A stretch of DNA of 64,000 nt from Bostrychus sinensis. Its lineage: Eukaryota > Chordata > Actinopteri > Gobiiformes > Eleotridae. This document shows, piece after piece, positions 56,870-64,000 of the stretch. Position 1 is the stretch's first letter. The number at the start of each line of letters is the position of its first letter. Under the pieces are notes generated by a model. It did no database searches. It saw only the letters and a list, made by a program, of their open reading frames with translations, and was not told the origin of the DNA. The stretch lies in assembly GCA_020698575.1 (NCBI GenBank), contig CM036240.1, positions 33,370,711 through 33,434,710 of the forward strand. The letters run 5' to 3'. The position numbers were made by a program, and so were the translations under genes.

Positions 56870-57535
56870 GAGATAATATTTCATTATTTGTTTGTCCATA
56901 CTATACAACTTTATGTGTCTTGGTTTAACTGTGAAAATAATGTTGAAAATCATATATCACTGTAATCTAGTTTTGGGTAAACAGACCACAAGTTAGGACT
57001 CTCTATCAGTTGTTGCTATGGTGATATGGCTTATAGTTTTGGTGTTTTGAAGTTAGTGAAGTGAGTGAAAAGTAAAAGTGCACCTCAGGTCACAGTGTTT
57101 GTCATTAAGCCTTCACACTGTTCACACCTGTAATTTGTCCCATGACGGAGTGGCAGCATGTGTCCCATTAATGGAAGCTAATGACTGCCGTGTACATAGG
57201 TTGTTTTTCGCAGCTGCACCGCTGGGGGCCTCACGGGCGTCATGGTCAGTCATGGTAACCAAAAGCTGTGATCCGGGTGTGAACACTAATGAGCGACACC
57301 TGATGCAACAACTGCCAAAGACACAAACAAAGTTCAGAGAGAGGAAAACATCAACAGAGTATGACTTTGACAAACTTCAGCATGATGTAAACACTGGGTC
57401 ACCCACCTGGGCACAACAACTTTGGGAACATGACGCAACTTTGTACAGGATTAGAGTTTGTTTGGGGATGAAAGTAATAAAACACAGTTAACTTAGTTTG
57501 GTTTGGAGCCAGTGCATCACAATCAAACAGAACCT
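56870..57535. other. Non-coding stretch with an unassigned 137-codon frame
   Basis: An open frame from 57078 to 57491 begins with GTG, not ATG, and shows no known domain. I do not call it a gene. Confidence 0.35.
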
Positions 57536-57872
57536 TTAAAGGTGCTATGAGCAGTATTTATTTTTTTATATTTCATAAAAAATTACCCGTGTGTCCCCAG
57601 ATATGAGGTCAACATGTTTAAATCAAATATTAGTTTTACTGATAACAATGATACAGCTGATTTATTCACAATAAAAAATAAAATAAAATAAAAATTACAT
57701 AATATCCGAGTTGTTTTTAATTTACATTGTTTCTTTTGGTTTTAAAACTGCATTGCTGATGGTCCAATCAGAAAAGTGTAAATACTGGCAACCCACAGAC
57801 CATTGTATTGATTTAGACTGCAGTACCATTTTCAAACCAGTAGAGTGCACATGCTGCTTACAGCACCTTCAA
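57536..57872 (+). mobile_element. TTAA-type MITE copy
   Basis: TTAAAGGTGCTATGAGCAGT at the left; the right end is degenerate (cagcaccttcaag). Same family as 49248-49547, with an extra A-rich (aataaaat)n patch. Confidence 0.7.
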
Positions 57873-58262
57873 GTCTTAACTTCAAACAAAAACAGCATGC
57901 CACTAACTACTGTACATGTTTACTGTTAATGTAATATTGGTATTACTGCTATAGGTTTATTTTTCTTGTAAATAATTTGTATTGCACCTTTTTGTTTTTG
58001 ATGTATGCTCACTTTATTTCTTACTTTCTGCACTTTATTCTGTACTAAGAGCTGCCTAACAAGAGTTTTTCTCCACTGTGAGATTAATAAAGTTTAATCT
58101 TATCTGAATCCCTAAAACTACTCCTTTGCTTATTGGTTAGACAAGATGAATTAGTTTTATAAACATGCCTAATAAATTAGAATACTATAGGAAAGTAAAA
58201 TTATTTCAGCAGTTCAATTCAAAAAGTGAAACACATATACATAATAATAATAAAAATAATGT
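57873..58262. other. Non-coding stretch
   Basis: AT-rich; nothing recognised except possible LINE 3' UTR-like phrases (ttgcacctttttg). Confidence 0.35.
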
Positions 58263-58556
58263 AATGGTAATATAGCTTTTTTCTAGACACTCAAAGTCAC
58301 TTTACAATTTTGGTGCATTATTTATTCACTCCTCAGTCACACTCAGTGATAGAAGTGTAGGCTGCCATTTTGGGCCTATGGCTCCTCCAACCACACAAAC
58401 GCACAATTACATTGACACATTCACACATAGGCAAGGTGGATGAAGTGTCTTGCCCAAGGGCACAATGTCAGTATGCAAGGCCGGTAACAGGAATCAAACC
58501 ACCAACTTTCGGGTAAGCAGGTGAACGTCTTTACCAACTGAGCTAAAATATTGCAG
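58263..58556 (-). mobile_element. tRNA-derived SINE
   Basis: On the minus strand a tRNA-like head has an A box (tagctcagttgg at about 58533-58544) and a B box (ggtttgattcc at about 58489-58499) with normal spacing. The body cccttgggcaagacacttca and a 3' domain tgtaaagtgactttgagtgt follow; both are common in fish SINEs. The CCA end and the anticodon arm are degenerate, so this is not a functional tRNA gene. Confidence 0.8.
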
Positions 58557-59456
58557 TGATACGTTTTTGCAGCTATTTGATATGTATCATTTGGCATTGT
58601 TTTTATGTGATTCAAGAACAATATTGTACTGATTTACAGCAGTACGAATGGATTTAACACCTTCATATCAATAAAACTAATACTGTAACTTTTTTCCAAA
58701 AATGACAGAAGTATACACTCAAATTTAGAACAGCGGCCTGGGTTTGCTGTCAAAAACACAGAAAGTGAAGCAAAGCTGAATATTATATATGAATATACAT
58801 TCAAATAGACAGAAAAGGCCATTTGTTTTTTGGGCTTTTACTCCAACTTTTAAATGCTATCCTATACTCTGCAAACTACAAGGTCTGTTTTTAAGTTGAA
58901 CACAGGCATCTACTAAACAACACCACTGGCCTTTCGCCCACATCAAGATTAAAATTAAACAAAATATGGAAACACATATCACAATATCTTTCTGGATAGT
59001 ATTGAAATGACAAGAGAAGTCTGGCATGAGTATTTTCAGTTCCCATAATGTTTATAGTGAGTGAAGTAGAGTAATGGTAGCACTCCTCTCTTAGGCCCAT
59101 AAGCAGTCTGTAGGGGTAATGTTGAAAACCCTCTCTTAACAAAAGAGTTTTAGTGACACCCATTTATTTTTTCACTTGCGTTTTTGGTTATCAAGCTGTG
59201 GTTCTTTTGTCTCGCTTAAACTAAAACCAAGAGCCCCTTAGCGAGGTGCGTTAGGCACACTACCAACTGATCTAACATGACCAAAGGTTCTTTCTTTGCA
59301 CACTCACTTGCACACTTCCTTGTTGATTGAAACCTCTATCTCAACACTGAGCTTTCTGTGATAGAGAACTAACAGCATTTGTTTGTTTTAATGGCTCCTG
59401 TTATCTCATACTGCTGAGAGTCTACTCTAAAATTTGGGGCAAATGCCTTGAAGATG
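58557..59456. other. Non-coding stretch
   Basis: No supportable gene. A degenerate tRNA-like phrase (ggtgcgttaggcacactaccaactgatctaa near 59245) may be another SINE scrap. Confidence 0.35.
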
Positions 59457-59551
59457 TACAGTGGGGCAAAAAAGTATTTAGTCAGCCACCAATTGTGCAA
59501 GTTCTCCCACTTAAAAAGATGAGAGAGGCCTGTAATTTTCATCATAGGTAT

Positions 59552-59562
59552 ACCTCAACTAT
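59552..59562. repeat. Target-site duplication of the second RTE, left
   Basis: acctcaactat, repeated at 62954-62964; in the undisturbed Tc1 at 35.98 kb it occurs once. Confidence 0.85.
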
Positions 59563-62500
59563 CCATCCATCCATCCATCTTCTTCCGCTTATCCGGGACC
59601 GGGTCGCGGAGGCAGCAGTCTAAGCAAAGATGCCCAGACTTCCCTATCCACAGACACTTCCTCCAGCTCTACCGGGGGGACCCCAAGGCGTTCCCAGGCC
59701 AGCCGAGAGACGTAGTCCCTCCAGCGTGTCCTAGGTCTTCCCCGGGGCCTCCTCCCGGTGGGACATGCCCGGAACACCTCCCCAGGGAGGCGACCAGGAG
59801 GCATCCGGAACAGATGCCCGAGCCACCTCAACTGACTCCTCTCGATGTGGAGGAGCAGCGGCTCTACTCTGAGCTCCTCCCGGGTGACAGAGCTCCTCAC
59901 CTTATCTCTAAGGGAGCGCCCAGCCACCCTGCGGAGGAAACTCATTTCGGCCGCTTGTATCCGGGATCTTGTCCTTTCGGTCATGACCCAAAGCTCATGA
60001 CCATAGGTGAGAGTAGGAACGTAGATCGACCGATAAATCGAGAGCTTCGCCTTTCGGCTCAGCTCCTTCTTTACCACAACAGACCGATACAACGTCCGCA
60101 TTACTGCAGACGCTGCACCGATCCGCCTGTCGATCTCACGCTCCATCCTTCCCTCACTCGTGAACAAGACCCCAAGATACTTAAACTCCTCCACTTGAGG
60201 CAGGAGCTCTCCCCCAACCTGGAGAGGGCAAGCCACCCTTTTCCGGTCGAGAACCATGGCCTCAGACTTGGAGGTGCTGATTCTCATCCCAGCCGCTTCA
60301 CACTCGGCCACAAACCGCCCCAGTGCACACTGAAGGTCCTGGTTTGAGCCAACAGGACAACATCATCCGCAAAAAGCAGAGATGAAATCCTGTGGTTCCC
60401 AAACCAGACTCCCTCCGGCCCCTGGCTGCGCCTAGAAATTCTGTCCATAAAAATAATGAACAGAACCGGTGACAAAGGGCAGCCCTGCCGGAGTCCAACA
60501 TGCACTGGAAACAGGTCTGACTTACAACCGGCAATACGGACCAAGCTCCTGCTCTGGTCATACAGGGACCGGACAGCCCTTAGCAAAGGGCCCCGGACCC
60601 CATACTCCCAGAGTACCCCCCACAGGACGCTACGAGGGACACGGTCGAACGCCTTCTCCAAATCCACAAAACACATGTGGACTGGATGGGCGAACTCCCA
60701 TGAACCCTCGAGCACCCGATAGAGGGTGTAGAGCTGGTCCACTGTTCCACGGCCAGGACGAAAACCGCATTGTTCCTCCTGAATCCGAGGTTCGACTATC
60801 GGCCGAATTCTCCTCTCCAGTACCCTGGAATAGACTTTCCCGGGGAGGCTGAGGAGTGTGATCCCCCTGTAGTTGGAACACACCCTCCGGTCCCCCTTCT
60901 TAAAAAGAGGGACCACCACCCCGGTCTGCCAGTCCAGAGGCACTGTCCCCAACCGCCACGCGATGTTGCAGAGACGTGTCAGCCATGACAGCCCCACAAC
61001 ATCCAGGGACTTGAGGTACTCAGGACGGATCTCATCCACCCCCGGAGCCTTGCCACTGAGAAGCTTTCCAACCACCTCAGTGACTTCAGCTTGAGTGATG
61101 GACGAGTCCACCTCTGAGTCCCCAGCCTCTGCTTCCTCAATGGAAGGCGTGTTGGTGGGATTGAGGAGATCCTCAAAGTATTCCTTCCACCGCCCGACAA
61201 CATCCCCAGTCGAGGTCAACAGCTCCCCACCTCCACTGTAAACAGTGTTGGTGAAGCACTGTTTCCCCCTCCTGAGGCGGCGGACGGTTTGCCAGAATTT
61301 CTTTGAGGCCAACCGATAGTCCTCCTCCATGGCCTCCCCGAACTTTTCCCAGACCCGAGTTTTTGCCTCCACAACCGCCCGGGCTGCAGCACGCTTGGCC
61401 TGCCGGTATCCATCAGCTGCTTCAGGAGTCCCACAAGCCAACCAAGCTCGATAGGACTCCTTCTTCAGCCTGACGACATCCCTTACTTCCGGTGTCCACC
61501 ACCGAATTCGGGGATTGCCGCCACGACAGGCACCAGAGACCTTGCGACCACAGCTCCGAACGGCCGCATCGACAATAGAGGTGGAGAACATGGTCCACTC
61601 GGACTCCATGTCTCCAACCTCCCTCGGGATCTGGTCAAAGCTCTCCCGGAGGTGGGAGTTGAAGACCCCTCTGACAGAGGGCTCAGCCAGACGTTCCCAA
61701 CAGACCCTCACAACACGTTTGGGTCTGCCGAGTCTGTCCGGCCTCCTTCCCCGCCAGCGGATCCAACTCACCACCAGGTGGTGATCGGTTGACAGCTCAG
61801 CTCCTCTCTTCACCCGAGTGTCCAAAACACACGGCCGAAGGTCAGATGACACGACTACAAAGTCGATCATCGACCTCCGGCCTAGGGTGTCCTGGTGCCA
61901 CGTGCACTTATGGACACCCCTGTGCTCAAACATGGTGTTCGTTATGGACAAACTGTGACTAGCACAGAAGTCCAATAACAAAACACCATTCAGGTTCAGA
62001 TCGGGGAGGCCGTTCTTCCCAATCACACCCCTCCAGGTATCACTGTCGTCACCCACGTGGGCGTTGAAGTCTCCCAGCAAAACAATGGGGTCCCCAGTCG
62101 GTGCACCTTCCAGTACACCTCCCAGGGACTCCAAGAAGGCCGGGTACTCTGTACTGCTATTTGGCCCGTAGGCACAAACAACAGTAAGACCTGTCCCCAA
62201 CCCGAAGGCGTAGGGACGCGACCCTCTCGTTTACTGGGGTAAACTCCAACACATGGCGGCTGAGCTGGGGGGCTATGAGCAAGCCCACACCGGCCCGCCG
62301 CCTCTCACCGCGGGCAACGCCAGAGTGGTGGAGAGTCCAACCTCTCTCGAGGAGCTGGGTTTCAGAGCCCAAGCTGTGCGTGGAGGTGAGCCCGACTATA
62401 TCTAGCCGGTATCTCTCAACCTCCCGCACAAGCTCAGGCTCCTTCCCCCCCAGTGAGGTGACATTCCATGTCCCTACAGCTAGAAGCTGTGTCCGGGGAC

Positions 62501-62919
62501 CGGGTCGTCGAGGCACCCGCCTTCGACTGCTGCCCGATCCACACAGCACCGGTCCCCTACAGCTACCTCTGCGGGTGGTGAGCCCACAGGAGGTCGGGCC
62601 CACGTCGCTCTTTCGGGTTGTACCCGGCCGGGCCCCATGGGCAAAGGCCCGGCCACCAGGCGCTCGCATTCGAGCCCCAACCCCAGGCCTGGCTCCAGGG
62701 TGGGGCCCCGGCTGCGCCATACCGGGCGACGTCACGGTCCTCGATATTAAACTGTTCATAGGGGATTTATGAACTGCTCTTAGTCTGGCCCGTCACCTAG
62801 GACCTGTTTGCCATGGGAGACCCTACCAGGGGCATAATGCCCCAGGCAACATAGCTCCTAGGATCATTCGGGCACTCAAACTCCCCCACCACGATAAGGT
62901 GGCAGTTCAAGGGGGAGAC
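59563..62919 (-). mobile_element. RTE-clade (Rex3-like) LINE, near full length, defective
   Basis: Minus-strand copy closely matching 12521-15711 but about 175 bp longer at the 5' end (62745-62919, starting gtctcccccttgaactgcca). The (atgg)n tail is at 59563-59578. It sits inside the TIR of a Tc1 with an 11-bp target duplication. The coding sequence has two small deletions. Confidence 0.93.
59589..62720 (-). pseudogene. RTE polyprotein pseudogene (two frameshifts)
   Basis: Same protein as the intact ORF at 12548-15685, in three pieces: 62759-62157 (N-terminus and start of endonuclease, frame open from an ATG at 62759), 62200-60284 (rest of endonuclease plus RT through FADDVVLLA), and 60311-59589 (C-terminus). 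Compared with the intact copy there is a 2-bp deletion near 62190 (after VGDRS) and a 4-bp deletion near 60345 (after FADDVVLLA). Catalytic residues are all still present. The two copies are otherwise very similar, which suggests recent activity of the family. Confidence 0.92.
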
Positions 62920-62953
62920 TTTTTTTTTTTTTTTTTCTCTCATTTTGTCTCTC
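62920..62953. repeat. Inverted copy of the target at the RTE 5' junction
   Basis: Between the RTE 5' end and the right target duplication lie a T-run and ctctcattttgtctctc. This is the reverse complement, with one mismatch, of the sequence that follows the target duplication (gagagacaaaatgag plus A-run, 62965-62989). Together they form a hairpin with the 11-bp duplication as its loop. Confidence 0.85.
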
Positions 62954-63224
62954 ACCTCAACTATGAGAGACAAAATGAGAAAAAAAAAATCCAGAAAATC
63001 ACATCTGATTTTTAAATAATTTATTTGCAAATTATGGTGGAAAATAATTATTTGGTCACCTACAAACAAGCAAGATTTGTGTCTCTCACAGACCTGTAAC
63101 TTCTTCTGTAAGAGGCTCCTCTGTCCTCCACTTGTTACCTGTATTAATGGCACCTGTTTGAACTGGTTATCTATATAAAAGACACCTGTCCACAACCTCA
63201 AACAGTCCCACTCCAAACTCCACT

Positions 63225-64000
63225 ATGGCCAAGACCAAAGAGCTGTCAAAGGACACCAGAAACAAAATTGTAGACCTGCACCAGGCTGGGAAGACTGAAT
63301 CTGCAATAGGTAAGCAGCTTGGTGTGAAGAAATCAACTGTGGGAGCAATTATTAGGAAATGGAAGACATATAAGACCACTGATAATCTCCCTCGATCTGG
63401 GGCTCCCCGCAAGATCTCACCCCGTGGGGTCAAAATGATCACAAGAACGGTGAGCAGAAATCCCAGAACCACACGGGGAGGACCTAGTGAATGACCTGCA
63501 GAGAGCTGGGACCAAAGTAACAAAGGCTACCATCAGTAACACACTACGCCGCCAGGGACTCAAATCCTGCAGTGCCAGACGTGTCCCCCTGCTAAAGCCA
63601 GTACATGTGCAGGCCGTCTGAAGTTTGCTAGAGAGCATTTGGATGATCCAGAAGAGGATTGGGAGAATGTCATATGGTCAGATGAAACCAAAATAGAACT
63701 TTTTGGTAAAAACTCTACTCGTGTTTGGAGGAGAAAGAATGCTGAGTTGCATCCAAAGAACACCATACCTACTGTAAAGCATGGGGGTGGGAACATCATG
63801 CTTTGGGGCTGTTTTTCAGCAAAGGGACCAGGACCAACTGATTCGTGTAAAGGAAAGAATGAATGGGGAAATGTATCGTCAGATTTTGAGTGAAAACCTC
63901 CTTCCATCAGCAAGGGCATTGAAGATGAAACGTGGCTGGGTCTTTCAGCATGACAATGATCCCAAACACACTGCCCGGGTAACGAAGGAGTGGCTTCGTA
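63225..64000 (+). pseudogene. Tc1 transposase pseudogene, partial (runs off the window)
   Basis: Starts MAKTKELSKDTRNKIV at 63225 and follows the same protein as 36100-37086: HTH region, VIWSDETKIE, then GGGNIMLWGCFSAKG and, after a shift, FQHDNDPKHTARV up to the window end. Three single-base differences break the frame relative to the other copy: an extra G near 63475, a missing C near 63614, and an extra base near 63831. The catalytic Glu lies beyond the window. Confidence 0.88.

Larger units (their letters stand above)
59459..64000 (+). mobile_element. Tc1 transposon split by an RTE, cut by the window edge
   Basis: The left end CAGTGGGGCAAAAAAGTATT follows TA at 59457-59458 and matches the complete Tc1 at 35885. 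The left TIR is interrupted at 59562 by an RTE LINE and resumes at about 62954. The transposase lies on + from 63225 and is incomplete at 64000. Confidence 0.92.

Noticed and set aside
57078..57491. 137-codon ORF
   Set aside because: GTG start, no recognisable domain, no splice or polyadenylation context.
58480..58556. tRNA gene on the minus strand
   Set aside because: A and B boxes are present, but the acceptor and anticodon arms do not pair and it continues into a SINE body.

Overview
This looks like vertebrate, almost certainly teleost, nuclear DNA. It has spliced 7TM receptor genes of a fish-expanded trace amine-associated receptor (TAAR) class, RTE/Rex3-like, L1 and CR1/L2-like LINEs, Tc1 transposons with DD34E transposases, solo LTRs, many hAT-like and TTAA-flanked MITEs, a tRNA-derived SINE and a long minisatellite. 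There are no bacterial-style operons, RBSs or CRISPR arrays. Most of the 64 kb is transposable-element (TE) derived.

Layout. 1-4.3 kb: a 5'-truncated L1 lying in an apparent Tc1 remnant, then a decayed RTE fragment. 5.2-9.75 kb: a TTAA-flanked MITE split by a 4 kb hAT-like element that carries a giant imperfect palindrome. 9.9-16.5 kb: duplicon A, with an intact two-exon TAAR-like gene on + and an intact RTE retrotransposon downstream. 18.4-19.9 kb: solo LTR 1. 22-27.5 kb: nested TIR elements. 24.5-34.2 kb: possible exons of an unidentified gene or pseudogene with OB-fold-like sequence, interrupted by a hAT MITE and a CR1/L2-like LINE. 34.9-35.6 kb: a gene-less fragment of the TAAR duplicon. 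35.9-37.5 kb: a complete but frameshifted Tc1. 38.2-39.7 kb: solo LTR 2. 40.4-44.6 kb: duplicon B, with the second TAAR-like gene on -. 44.7-46.1 kb: a foldback element carrying a nested insertion. 47.7-49.2 kb: solo LTR 3. 49.9-53.3 kb: about 115 copies of a 29-bp minisatellite with higher-order structure. 53.3-59.4 kb: remnants, MITEs and a SINE. 59.5-64 kb: a Tc1 copy (running off the window) split by a near full-length, frameshifted RTE.

The only convincing host genes are the two TAAR-like receptors, both 324 codons with a 65-bp intron at the same place. They lack Asp3.32 and have Asp5.42, the non-classical amine-recognition arrangement described for fish clade III TAARs, so they are probably olfactory amine receptors. 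They sit in an inverted, convergent duplication. The two duplicons act as natural empty-site controls for each other: the RTE is present only in A and a foldback MITE only in B, which orders the events. Copy A uses a GC splice donor and copy B has lost the TM6 proline.

The most unusual structures are the roughly 2.8 kb palindrome inside a hAT-like element, the RTE 5' junction that carries an inverted copy of its own target, and the three solo LTRs each with a perfect 4-bp target duplication. All calls come from reading the sequence; no alignments or database searches were run.
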